A DNA stretch of 64,000 bases from UBA1361 sp041656375. GTDB lineage: Bacteria > Bacillota_I > Bacilli_A > RFN20 > CAG-826. The position numbers and the translations under genes were made by a program. The stretch is from NCBI GenBank assembly GCA_964410505.1, contig CAYPGR010000005.1, positions 1-64,000 of the forward strand. Reading direction: 5' to 3'. Below the pieces are notes generated by a model that made no database searches, was not told where the DNA came from, and was given only the letters and a program-made list of their open reading frames with translations. Position 1 is the stretch's first letter, and every line of letters begins with the position of its first letter. This document shows positions 1 through 7,657 of the stretch, one piece after another.

Positions 1-855
1 CCCGTAGATGATAATCGTATCATTACTGTAATAGGGGCACGGTTTGGTGACACTCGCCGTCAATGTTTCCGTTCGCGTTTGAGTGGTCGCTTTATTATTA
101 ACATAGACCGTCACTGTGTATGAGACGGTAATCGAACCGGTATACGTTTTTGTGCCCATGTCCATATATAAGGAGCGGGCAAGGAGGAAAGGATTTCCTT
201 GGATAAGTCCAGATTGGACAAATTGGGCGGATTCATTTTCACTTGTAAATTCACCTAAGCCATATTTACGGCTTAAGTAATCAAACCGCCGTGAATCAAA
301 AACCGGATCCATATTAAGAAGCGGAATTGTTTGTTCGACAAGTTTTGGCGTCATCGTTGCATCAAAAAGGGCATTGAGCGGATTCATTTGTTGCCATGCT
401 TCCCCAATTTTAAGATCTAGTTTAGCTTTGAGTTCAGCAACTTTCTTTTCACTGGCCTTAATTCGTGGGCGGAAGACTTTGACATTGATCACAATGGCCC
501 CGATTGCGAGGGCAATACCTCCAACAGCGATTCCGATTGCGCCACCGATACCAACATTAACTTGCATCGTGTCACCAAGCGTGGCTTGATAGATAAAAAA
601 CACTGCAACAGCGAAGAGAATGACAGTTAAGAAAATAAGAAAACCGCGCCACCCTTTGGCTTTGTTTAACTCTTTCTTCTCATTATTCAGTTTGACTTCT
701 AAGGCTTTGATGTCTTTTACAGTCAGATCGTTTTCAGCAAGATTGACGCCGCTTTGCAAAATTAAGGCATCAATGAGTTTATTCACATTGTCATTGTGTA
801 AGTTTTTAAACTTATCACGATACTCTTCAAGAGGATCAAAAATTAGTTTATTCAT
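1..855 (-). CDS. Membrane protein of unknown function, C-terminus beyond window
   Basis: The frame opens with ATG at 855 and stays open to the window edge, giving 285 visible residues; the C-terminus is missing. The N-terminal ~65 residues are charged and helical, with a likely coiled coil (KALEVKLNNEKKELNKAK). Two hydrophobic helices follow at about residues 70-92 and 100-125, the second rich in Gly/Ala/Ile, then another charged stretch (KASEKKVAELKAKLDLK). The last visible part has a beta-rich, Thr-rich section (YTGSITVSYTVTVYV). I do not recognise the family and assign no function. The start is supported by a TATAAT box ending six bases upstream and no Shine-Dalgarno, the leaderless arrangement seen repeatedly in this window. 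Confidence 0.75.
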   Translation of the reverse strand, partial: MNKLIFDPLEEYRDKFKNLHNDNVNKLIDALILQSGVNLAENDLTVKDIKALEVKLNNEKKELNKAKGWRGFLIFLTVILFAVAVFFIYQATLGDTMQVNVGIGGAIGIAVGGIALAIGAIVINVKVFRPRIKASEKKVAELKAKLDLKIGEAWQQMNPLNALFDATMTPKLVEQTIPLLNMDPVFDSRRFDYLSRKYGLGEFTSENESAQFVQSGLIQGNPFLLARSLYMDMGTKTYTGSITVSYTVTVYVNNKATTQTRTETLTASVTKPCPYYSNDTIIIYG

Positions 856-861
856 ATATTT

Positions 862-867
862 ATTATA
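862..867 (-). promoter_or_regulatory. -10 box of the partial membrane protein, leaderless layout
   Basis: TATAAT on the minus strand ends six bases before the ATG at 855. No ribosome-binding site lies between, so transcription should begin at or next to the start codon. This is seen in sequence; the transcription start is inferred. Confidence 0.5.
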
Positions 868-883
868 CAAACAAAATAAAAAA

Positions 884-903
884 TACTATCGGTGATGATA
901 GTA
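884..903 (-). terminator. Rho-independent terminator of the CPBP-TraX-trxA operon
   Basis: On the minus strand TACTATC, a six-base loop and GATAGTA are followed directly by TTTTTTATTTT. It lies just after the trxA stop and just before the promoter of the next minus gene. Confidence 0.75.
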
Positions 904-926
904 CTTTATATATATTTTATGGAGCT

Positions 927-1235
927 TTATTTTCCGTCAATAAAACGAAGGAGCGGTTCTTTTGCGACATAGCCAGTTTTAGTGGCGACCGGTAAACCAT
1001 TTTTCATGAGTTTTAAGGTCGGAATACTAAAGATACTGAACTGTTGAGCGATTGCACCAAAAGTATCGACATCAATTTTTAAGATGGTAACATCAGGTCT
1101 TAAACTTGCGATGTCGTCAAGGACTGGACCAAGCATCCGGCACGGACCACACCAGTCGGCATAAAAATCAATTAAAACAGTTCCTTTTTCAATTAAGGTT
1201 TCAAATTGTTTAGCGTCTTCAAGATAGATAATCAT
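927..1235 (-). CDS. trxA: Thioredoxin
   Basis: The 102-residue protein is the normal size for a single-domain thioredoxin. It carries the redox motif WCGPC at about residues 28-32 and the cis-proline loop SIPT near residue 72. Thioredoxins are cytoplasmic dithiol reductants that act on ribonucleotide reductase, peroxidases and oxidised proteins. The start is fixed by a strong AGGAGG Shine-Dalgarno about six bases upstream. It is the last gene of a three-gene minus-strand operon, nine bases after the TraX-like gene, and is followed by a good terminator. The link to its two membrane-protein neighbours is positional only. Confidence 0.93.
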   Translation of the reverse strand: MIIYLEDAKQFETLIEKGTVLIDFYADWCGPCRMLGPVLDDIASLRPDVTILKIDVDTFGAIAQQFSIFSIPTLKLMKNGLPVATKTGYVAKEPLLRFIDGK

Positions 1236-1244
1236 AACAGCCTC

Positions 1245-2078
1245 CTATAAATACGAGAAGATGGCAAGAATCACGAGGTGTACCGGGAAGAATAGGTAGT
1301 AAGTGATTCGAAACGGTTTGCTATTGTGACCTAACTTACCACTATATAGCAGTAAGAGCGGAATGGTCAGAAGGGCGAAGCTTTGAAGTTCAAATCCTTC
1401 TAAACCGAGGCCAAATATGCTTAAAATATACCAAATAAAGGTAATAATTAAAAGAGATAAGCTAGCGGCACTATTGAAGATGACTTGTTTTCGTTTGTTT
1501 TCTTCTGCCACTTCTAAAAGAGTACCTTCATCACTTAAAACAGGGAATCGATTGAGAAACCAAAGGGCGACTTTGCGGGCTAGATAATAGCCAAAGATAA
1601 GGGCGATGCCGTACATATTATAATCGCCAGCATAGATCACTAATTCATTCATTTGACCGTAGCGAACGAGTAAGTTTATCGCACTGATAATTACAAGCGG
1701 AAGCAAGTAATATAGTTTTTTCCAGTCGCGTTTTTCAAGATAGACCAGGGCACTTGCACTAGCCCCGAGGGTGGCAAAAATATTACTGAATTCATAATAA
1801 GAATCAAAGAGGTTAACGGCGATAATCGCTACTTGCATGAATAGATAGAGGTAGAGTAATCGTAAGAGATAACGATCTTTATTTCGACTCTTAACGACGC
1901 CTTCACTAATAAAAAAAGCAAAAAGAGCGAAAGCAACCCGCCCAAAAATACGCATATATGAATAAATCGGATCACTTGGCGTGATAAAGGCATAGGCAAT
2001 ATGGTCACTAAGGACAGCGGCCATGGCGATTATTTTTAAAATAAAACTGGAGAAAACAAGATGTTTAGTTCGTTCCAT
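1245..2078 (-). CDS. TraX-family integral membrane protein
   Basis: I place the start at ATG 2078 (MERTKHLV), which overlaps the end of the upstream CPBP gene by 14 bases; a longer open frame reaches 2174 but lies inside that gene. The 277-residue protein is almost entirely hydrophobic, with about eight or nine membrane helices. The N-terminal pattern, with a conserved HIAYAF segment followed by a GRVAFALFAFFISEG segment, matches the TraX family, first known from acetylation of F-pilin but spread widely in Bacillota where its substrate is unknown. An acyltransferase-like role in the membrane is inferred from the family only. Confidence 0.7.
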   Translation of the reverse strand: MERTKHLVFSSFILKIIAMAAVLSDHIAYAFITPSDPIYSYMRIFGRVAFALFAFFISEGVVKSRNKDRYLLRLLYLYLFMQVAIIAVNLFDSYYEFSNIFATLGASASALVYLEKRDWKKLYYLLPLVIISAINLLVRYGQMNELVIYAGDYNMYGIALIFGYYLARKVALWFLNRFPVLSDEGTLLEVAEENKRKQVIFNSAASLSLLIITFIWYILSIFGLGLEGFELQSFALLTIPLLLLYSGKLGHNSKPFRITYYLFFPVHLVILAIFSYL

Positions 2079-2853
2079 AAATACTAATAATGGAGAATAC
2101 AAAGGAGATAAGGTTGTTTGTGACATGCGCAACCACTCCGACTCCAAATCCTTCCTTTTCGTATGCATAGGCAAATATTAACCCACTAACAATGTAGGAT
2201 GGGATATTAATCAGCTCCGTCATGAGTTCAGTCATGATCACTTTGTTGTTTTCATCAAGCGGGATATTAAAGTGAATAAAACCAAAGACTAAGGCGGATA
2301 TCACATAGGCAAGCGGGCGATTAATCTTTCTTAGGCCACCAAATAAACCGAAGCGGTAGATGACTTCTTCAACAATCGGACCCATTAGAACAATCCAGAA
2401 AAAAGAAGATACAGGATGATTTTTTAAGATTAGTTCAATTGTTCCTTGATTAGCGTTACTACCTTGATCCCCAAAGATGAGTTGCATCAACAAGGTGACC
2501 GCTATCCCGCCGATGATGACGGCAAGACCATAAAAGACACCATAAATATAGGTTTTAAGTTTAGCAAATGGGCGAACTAAATTTTCAACCACTCGAAAGA
2601 ATAATAAAACCCCCGCTAGAGTGATGAAAGTCAAAAAGTAAGTCATGAAATTAACGGTTGCCATATAACTGACTTCAGTAAAATGATCAATCCCGATTAG
2701 TTTGACAACTTCAATTATTAATGTTGTAAAAATAGCCAGTGAAAAAATACCAATAATAAAGGTATAAAAATGAGCGGTAATTTTTACTTTAACCGGTGAA
2801 TTGTGTGCCTCTTCTTTGAGTGTGAGGTTATTAAATTGACTGTTTTCTTCCAT
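2065..2853 (-). CDS. CPBP-family intramembrane metalloprotease
   Basis: The 262-residue protein has about seven or eight membrane helices and the three CPBP (CaaX protease/Abi) signatures: EEVIYRFGLFG at about residues 158-168 (the EExxxR motif), FGFIHFN with its catalytic histidine, and HVTNN near the C-terminus (HxxxN/B type). These residues form the active site in the membrane. Family members include CaaX prenyl proteases and bacteriocin-immunity proteins; the substrate here is unknown. It is the first gene of the CPBP-TraX-trxA operon. Its promoter gives a leaderless message, the -10 box ending seven bases before the ATG with no Shine-Dalgarno. Confidence 0.88.
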   Translation of the reverse strand: MEENSQFNNLTLKEEAHNSPVKVKITAHFYTFIIGIFSLAIFTTLIIEVVKLIGIDHFTEVSYMATVNFMTYFLTFITLAGVLLFFRVVENLVRPFAKLKTYIYGVFYGLAVIIGGIAVTLLMQLIFGDQGSNANQGTIELILKNHPVSSFFWIVLMGPIVEEVIYRFGLFGGLRKINRPLAYVISALVFGFIHFNIPLDENNKVIMTELMTELINIPSYIVSGLIFAYAYEKEGFGVGVVAHVTNNLISFVFSIISIYGTN

Positions 2854-2860
2854 AGGTCAA

Positions 2861-2869
2861 ATTATAGCA
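2861..2869 (-). promoter_or_regulatory. Extended -10 promoter of the CPBP operon, leaderless
   Basis: TGC-TATAAT on the minus strand; the hexamer ends seven bases before the CPBP start codon. It is divergent from the yigZ promoter, leaving about 45 bases between the two -10 boxes. Confidence 0.6.
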
Positions 2870-2911
2870 AACTATTACACATTGATATACGATTTCGTTT
2901 TCGCTAATTCT

Positions 2912-2920
2912 TGATAGAAT
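2912..2920 (+). promoter_or_regulatory. Extended -10 promoter of yigZ, leaderless
   Basis: TGA-TAGAAT ends six bases before the yigZ ATG at 2927, and there is no Shine-Dalgarno. The predicted transcription start coincides with the start codon. Confidence 0.6.
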
Positions 2921-2926
2921 TAAGTT

Positions 2927-3529
2927 ATGAACTATGTCATTAGGGAAATGGTCGTTTCCGAAACAATTGTTGAGAAATCTAAATTTATTGCCCTCCTTTG
3001 TCCCTTGACGGCCGATGGGGATTTTGATTTCTATATGAATGAAGCAAAAAAAACATTTAAAGATGCGCGTCATTATACCTATGCTTTCCGCTATCAAAAT
3101 AGTGAAAAAGCAAGCGATGATGGTGAACCTCAAAACACGGCTGGTTTACCCCTTTTGACCCTCTTACGAACCCACAATTTTATGAACACAGCGCTTATCG
3201 TCATACGCTATTTTGGTGGTAAAAAACTAGGGGCCGGTCGTCTATTGAGAACCTATGTTGAAGCCGGTTCAAAAGCGATTGATCTCGCCGTGAAATACCA
3301 AGAAGTTCCCGCATTTTGCTATCAAATCGCCGTGAATATTAGTGATTTTGAAAAAGTAAAATATGGTCTCCATAAGCAAGGCTATGAAATATTGGAAGTT
3401 GATTTTAGCACACTTGATGTACAAGTAAGGGTCAATGTTAGTGTAGCGGATGCCCTTTTATTTGAAAGTCTTTATAATATAAAGAGCAAAAAAGAAGCTG
3501 TGCTTCTAAAGGAGATAGTAAATGAGTAA
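2927..3529 (+). CDS. yigZ: YigZ/IMPACT-family protein
   Basis: The 200-residue protein is the usual length and has the UPF0029/IMPACT N-terminal core: KSKFIA near residue 19, the SDDGEPQNTAG segment near residues 62-73, and IRYFGGKKLGAGRLLRTY at about residues 92-109. The C-terminal part fits the small ferredoxin-like domain of YigZ. Bacterial members are soluble; their eukaryotic relative IMPACT modulates translation through GCN1, but the bacterial role is unsettled. It heads a plus-strand run, overlapping the Mrp-type gene by eight bases. The start is leaderless. Confidence 0.9.
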   Translation: MNYVIREMVVSETIVEKSKFIALLCPLTADGDFDFYMNEAKKTFKDARHYTYAFRYQNSEKASDDGEPQNTAGLPLLTLLRTHNFMNTALIVIRYFGGKKLGAGRLLRTYVEAGSKAIDLAVKYQEVPAFCYQIAVNISDFEKVKYGLHKQGYEILEVDFSTLDVQVRVNVSVADALLFESLYNIKSKKEAVLLKEIVNE

Positions 3530-4310
3530 TAAAAAGGTGGCCAACGATCGTAGCGCCATTAAACATATCATCGGTATTGTATCCGGTAAAGGGGGCGTCG
3601 GCAAAAGTTATGTGACCGGTTCCCTCGCCGTTAGCCTAGCCCGCCTGGGTTATCGGGTTGGAATCTTAGATGGCGATGTGACAGGTCCTTCAATTCCACA
3701 TATGTTTCACATAAAAGACGGTGTTTATGGGGATGAAGTGAGTATTTATCCGGCCGTCAGTGAACACCTTGGGATCAAGATTATTTCAAGTGCCCTTTTA
3801 CTTGATGGCGGTGAAGATCCGATTATGTGGCGAGGTCCCTTAATTGGTGACCTTGTCACCCAATTTTTCACGACCGTCGGTTGGGGCGAATTAGATTATC
3901 TATTAATTGATTTTCCGCCGGGAACAAGTGACGTCGCTTTAAGTGCCTTTGAACAAATTCCCGTTGATGGCATTGTGCTCGTGACCACCCCACAACAAAT
4001 GGTGCAAACAATCGTGAAAAAGACCTTTAAAATGGCAAACGAAATGAACGTCAAATTACTCGGGATCGTTGAGAACATGGCGTATGTCCAACTACCAAAC
4101 ACAAATGAAAAGTATTATCTTTATGGCACCAATAAACTTGAAGAACTCAAAGAAACATTTCCGATTACGATTTTAGGGTCACTTCCTTTTCTTCCCGAAA
4201 ACACAAAATTGATAGATGAGGGTAAAATAGAAGTGATTGATACGACTTTATTTGAAAATATAACCGAACTATTATTAAAGGAGCTAGACCATGAATCCAT
4301 ATCAAAGTAG
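3522..4310 (+). CDS. mrp: Mrp/NBP35-type P-loop ATPase lacking the cluster-binding CxxC
   Basis: The 262-residue protein has the deviant Walker A of this family (SGKGGVGKS, about residues 21-29), the DGDVTGPSIPHMF segment, the DFPPGTSD motif and the VENMAY segment, all diagnostic of Mrp/ApbC/NBP35 iron-sulfur carrier ATPases. In ordinary members the VENM(S/A)Y segment is followed by CPxC, whose cysteines bind the bridging Fe-S cluster in a dimer. Here that stretch reads VQLPNTNEKYYLYG, with no cysteine. It also lacks the N-terminal MIP18-like domain. It may hydrolyse ATP but not carry a cluster in the known way. A good Shine-Dalgarno (AAAGGAG) precedes the ATG. Confidence 0.85.
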   Translation: MSNKKVANDRSAIKHIIGIVSGKGGVGKSYVTGSLAVSLARLGYRVGILDGDVTGPSIPHMFHIKDGVYGDEVSIYPAVSEHLGIKIISSALLLDGGEDPIMWRGPLIGDLVTQFFTTVGWGELDYLLIDFPPGTSDVALSAFEQIPVDGIVLVTTPQQMVQTIVKKTFKMANEMNVKLLGIVENMAYVQLPNTNEKYYLYGTNKLEELKETFPITILGSLPFLPENTKLIDEGKIEVIDTTLFENITELLLKELDHESISK

Positions 4311-5502
4311 ACGTCAAAAGTTAGTAAACAAACTGAATGATCACAGCGCATTAATCCTTTTTAGTGGCGCTGAAGTAAAACGAAGTGCGGATAGTTTCTA
4401 TGATTTCGCCGTCAATCGCAACTTCTACTACTTAACCGGCATCAAACAAGAAAACTCGATATTGATCATCACGAAAATTGGTGGTAAGGTTGAAGAAAAA
4501 ATTCTGACACTTGCTTATGATTTTCTAAAAGAGGTTTGGACGGGTCGCCGTTTAACCCCGGAACAAGTGCGCGAAATTAGCGGAATCGAGGATTGTTTAA
4601 ACACTGAAACTTATGATCAAATAGTCCTTGCCCTAAAGGGAATTATTAAAACGGTCTATCTAGATCTTGAACCGGGCATCTTAACGCATAACGGTCAGGA
4701 AACGAAAAAGTATGGCCTGCACCTTAGTGCTGTGCTGGAATTTGAAGTAGTTAGTGTTTACGATATGATTACCCGTTTACGGATGGTTAAAGATGAAAGT
4801 GAAATTAAACTCATTCGTGAAAGCATCCACTTAACGGCTGAAGCATTAAAAAATACGATTAGCAAAGTGAAGCCTGGCGTTTATGAATATGAACTTGGGG
4901 CGGCCTTTGAATACGGTATCAAGCGCCATCATGGTGAACTCGGTTTTGGAACCATTGTTGCAAGTGGGGCGAATGGGGTCATATTACACTATCCGCATCT
5001 TGACGCGAAAGTGAGGGATGGCGATCTCATTTTATTTGATCTAGGCGGTCATAACAATATGTATACGGCCGACATTTCCCGCACGGTTCCGGCTAATGGC
5101 AAGTTTGCGGCACTGCAAAAAACGTTGTATGGGATTGTACTTGCCTGTAATAAAGCCGTTATCAATGAAATTAAACCTGGTAAAACCTTGCTTGACTTAC
5201 AAAACTTTACTAAAGACTTTTTAAAAACTGAACTTGTTGCCGCTCGATTGATGAATGATGATGAAGATATTATGAAATATTATTATCATGGTGTCTCGCA
5301 TCATCTTGGACTCGATACGCATGATCCTGGTGACCGCTCATTACCGCTCGAACCCGGCAATGTGATCACGGTTGAACCCGGCCTATACTTTAAGCAATAT
5401 GAAATCGGTATCCGGATTGAAGATAATGTGTTGGTCACGGCTCACGGCGGTGAAAATCTCTCAATCGAAATTCCGAAAGAAATAAAGGATATCACTTTCT
5501 AA
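4291..5502 (+). CDS. pepP: Xaa-Pro aminopeptidase, M24B family
   Basis: The 403-residue protein has an N-terminal AMP_N (creatinase-like) domain over about residues 1-130 and a C-terminal pita-bread metallopeptidase domain. The metal ligands are visible in order: Asp in LILFDLGG, Asp in YTADISRT, His in HGVSHHLGLDTHD, Glu in ITVEPGLYF and Glu in GIRIEDNV. It removes N-terminal residues that precede proline, in the cytoplasm, and completes peptide breakdown. Its start overlaps the Mrp-type gene by 20 bases, with AAGGAG just upstream of the ATG, so coupled translation is likely. Confidence 0.92.
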   Translation: MNPYQSRRQKLVNKLNDHSALILFSGAEVKRSADSFYDFAVNRNFYYLTGIKQENSILIITKIGGKVEEKILTLAYDFLKEVWTGRRLTPEQVREISGIEDCLNTETYDQIVLALKGIIKTVYLDLEPGILTHNGQETKKYGLHLSAVLEFEVVSVYDMITRLRMVKDESEIKLIRESIHLTAEALKNTISKVKPGVYEYELGAAFEYGIKRHHGELGFGTIVASGANGVILHYPHLDAKVRDGDLILFDLGGHNNMYTADISRTVPANGKFAALQKTLYGIVLACNKAVINEIKPGKTLLDLQNFTKDFLKTELVAARLMNDDEDIMKYYYHGVSHHLGLDTHDPGDRSLPLEPGNVITVEPGLYFKQYEIGIRIEDNVLVTAHGGENLSIEIPKEIKDITF

Positions 5503-5503
5503 A

Positions 5504-6994
5504 ATGGAAAAATACATCTTAACCATCGATCAAGGGACGACGTCGACCCGCGCGATCTTATTTGATAAAAATGCGACGATTGTCTTTATTGCCCAAGAAG
5601 AAGTTAAATGTTATTATCCAAAACCTGGTTATGTCGAACAAGACGCCATTGAAATATGGCTCAGTGTTTTAAGTGTCATCAATCAAGTGCTTATCAAAGC
5701 GAATTTGACCTTTTTAAATATTGCAACGATTGGCATTACGAATCAACGGGAAACAACCGTCGTGTGGGACAGGCATACCGGGATGCCGGTTGCGCCTGCC
5801 ATTGTTTGGCAAAGTCGTCAAAGTGCCGCTTTATGTCACGAGCGGGTCGCCTATAAAAATCTTATTCACCAAAAAACAGGATTACTCATTAACCCCTATT
5901 TCAGTGCGAGTAAGATTCGCTATATTTTAGATCATATTCCCGAAGGTCAAGCCCGGGCTGAACGGGGGGAACTTCTTTTCGGCACGATTGATACGTGGCT
6001 TATTTATAAATTAACAAACGAAACCAATCATCTCACGGATGTCAGCAACGCCTCCCGCACAATGTTATTTAACATTCATGACCTTGCCTGGGATGATGAA
6101 CTCCTCAATATCTTTAATTTACCCCATTCCATGTTGCCAAAAGTCTTATCAAGTTCTGATGACTTTGGGACAACGACCTTTTTTAATACCCCAATCTCCA
6201 TTACTGGCGTAGCGGGTGACCAACAAGCTGCCTTATTTGGGCAAATGTGTTTAAAACCGGGCGATGCCAAAAATACCTATGGGACGGGTTGCTTTATGTT
6301 AATGAATATCGGCAATCATGTTCAACTTTCTGAAAATGGTCTTTTAACAACTGTCGCATGGAAAATTAAGGATGAAGTGACATATGCCCTTGAAGGGAGT
6401 GTCTTTATTGGTGGGGCCGCTGTCCAATGGCTACGAGATGAATTAAAACTCTTTAAAAATGCCTCCGAAACTGAAAAAGCCGCATTAGAGGCAAAAAGTC
6501 ACGATAATGTCTATTTTGTACCCGCTTTTGTGGGATTAGGAACGCCTTATTGGGATGATCAAGCGCGAGGGGCTATTTTTGGGTTAACCCGCGAAGTCAG
6601 TCATCTCGAACTAACCCGCGCCACCTTGGAAGCAATTGCGTATCAATCACGTGATGTGTTTGATGTGATGATTAAAGAATCAGCTCAAGATTTAAAAGTG
6701 CTTAGTGTTGATGGCGGTGCGTCGGTCAATCGCTATTTAATGCAGTTTCAAGCCGACATCTTAAATACATCAATTCGTGTCCCTAAAATCTATGAAACGA
6801 CAAGTCTTGGCATATGCTATTTGGCGGGTCTTTACACGGGATTTTTCCCTTCCGTTAAGGCCATCACAAAAATTCATGAATATCAAACGACTTATACCCC
6901 TAAAATGGATGAACAAGAGCGGGCGAAAAAATATCTTGGATGGCAGAAGGCGGTTAAGGCTGTCTTAACTTTTAGTGCCAAAGAAGAGGAGTAG
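5504..6994 (+). CDS. glpK: Glycerol kinase
   Basis: The 496-residue protein matches glycerol kinase over its whole length: ATP-binding ILTIDQGTTSTRA at the N-terminus, GITNQRETTVVWD, the substrate segment with RTMLFNIHDLAWDDELL, GVAGDQQAALFGQ and the C-terminal DGGASVN phosphate-binding motif. It converts glycerol and ATP to glycerol 3-phosphate, feeding lipid synthesis or glycolysis. The loop before GVAGDQQ, which in Bacillus and Enterococcus carries the histidine phosphorylated by HPr of the sugar PTS, is shortened and has no histidine (SSDDFGTTTFFNTPIS), so that control is probably absent. It starts one base after the peptidase stop. No glycerol facilitator or dehydrogenase gene is nearby. 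Confidence 0.95.
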   Translation: MEKYILTIDQGTTSTRAILFDKNATIVFIAQEEVKCYYPKPGYVEQDAIEIWLSVLSVINQVLIKANLTFLNIATIGITNQRETTVVWDRHTGMPVAPAIVWQSRQSAALCHERVAYKNLIHQKTGLLINPYFSASKIRYILDHIPEGQARAERGELLFGTIDTWLIYKLTNETNHLTDVSNASRTMLFNIHDLAWDDELLNIFNLPHSMLPKVLSSSDDFGTTTFFNTPISITGVAGDQQAALFGQMCLKPGDAKNTYGTGCFMLMNIGNHVQLSENGLLTTVAWKIKDEVTYALEGSVFIGGAAVQWLRDELKLFKNASETEKAALEAKSHDNVYFVPAFVGLGTPYWDDQARGAIFGLTREVSHLELTRATLEAIAYQSRDVFDVMIKESAQDLKVLSVDGGASVNRYLMQFQADILNTSIRVPKIYETTSLGICYLAGLYTGFFPSVKAITKIHEYQTTYTPKMDEQERAKKYLGWQKAVKAVLTFSAKEEE

Positions 6995-7017
6995 ACTCGC
7001 TTTTTATTAATATTACT

Positions 7018-7033
7018 CGGTCTTTCAAGACCG
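7018..7033 (+). terminator. Possible terminator after glpK
   Basis: A perfect seven-base-pair stem (CGGTCTT/AAGACCG) with a two-base loop lies 24 bases after the glpK stop. The following sequence (CCTTTG) is a poor U tract, so termination is uncertain. The next promoter begins five bases later. Confidence 0.4.
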
Positions 7034-7037
7034 CCTT

Positions 7038-7046
7038 TGTTATAAT
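7038..7046 (+). promoter_or_regulatory. Extended -10 promoter, leaderless
   Basis: TGT-TATAAT ends seven bases before the ATG at 7054, with no Shine-Dalgarno in between. Confidence 0.55.
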
Positions 7047-7053
7047 TAAACTG

Positions 7054-7645
7054 ATGAAATGTAAACAAACAAAACGGTTTTTTTTACTTATTACAACCAT
7101 GGTCATGACGATGATGTCCTTGGCTTCTTTTACATTTACAACCTTTGCTTGGTTTATGGAAAATCGTCAGGCATCAATTACGTATAATGAAGTCACCGTC
7201 AAAGCGCCTGATTTTTCTAATCAAGAATTTAAAGTGTATGGGGTTACGAGTGAGACCATTGGTTCAACTACCTCTTCTTTTACCTATGTGAATGAACTAG
7301 TCTCTACTATCCCACGTTAATACCCCAGACTTGACCGTTGCAGCAGAAACATCGGGCTTCTTATATCTATATTTAGCAGGAACTGAACAAACTACCGGTG
7401 TGCAGTCCCCGGATGGACGAGCAGTTGACATTGTTTATAAAAACGCCGACAATTCATTTCAAAATGTGTCGACTCAAAATCATGTTCCGAAACGAACACG
7501 CCTAAAAATTGTTGGTACTTATAATGGTGTGGGGGAATTAATTACCTACTCTCAACTTAAAATTCCTGACCGAAAAAATACCTCCAGTACTACCTCCTTA
7601 GCCACATTTGACTTTAATTTGTGGAGGATTGACCCTATTATTTGA
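7054..7645 (+). pseudogene. Secreted protein with SipW/TasA-type N-terminus, frameshifted
   Basis: Two abutting reading frames appear to be one broken gene. The first (7054-7320, 88 residues) starts with a basic, hydrophobic signal segment ending in TFAWFMENRQASITYN, which resembles SipW-dependent secreted proteins of the TasA/camelysin type (AWFT-like motif after the hydrophobic core). It stops at TAA 7318-7320. The second frame is open upstream of its nominal start, through residues SHVNTPDLTVAAET, and continues to 7645. A one-base shift between about 7300 and 7317 would join them into one protein of about 197 residues. Whether this is natural decay or a sequencing error cannot be told from here. 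The gene ends one base before the -10 box of addB. Confidence 0.6.
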
Positions 7646-7651
7646 TATAAT
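7643..7651 (+). promoter_or_regulatory. Extended -10 promoter of addB, leaderless
   Basis: TGA-TATAAT ends six bases before the addB ATG at 7658. There is no Shine-Dalgarno. Confidence 0.6.
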
Positions 7652-7657
7652 TATTAA

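Noticed and set aside
2831..3133. Minus-strand frame of 100 codons opposite yigZ
   Set aside because: It lies on the opposite strand to the well-conserved yigZ core and has no family resemblance or ribosome site.
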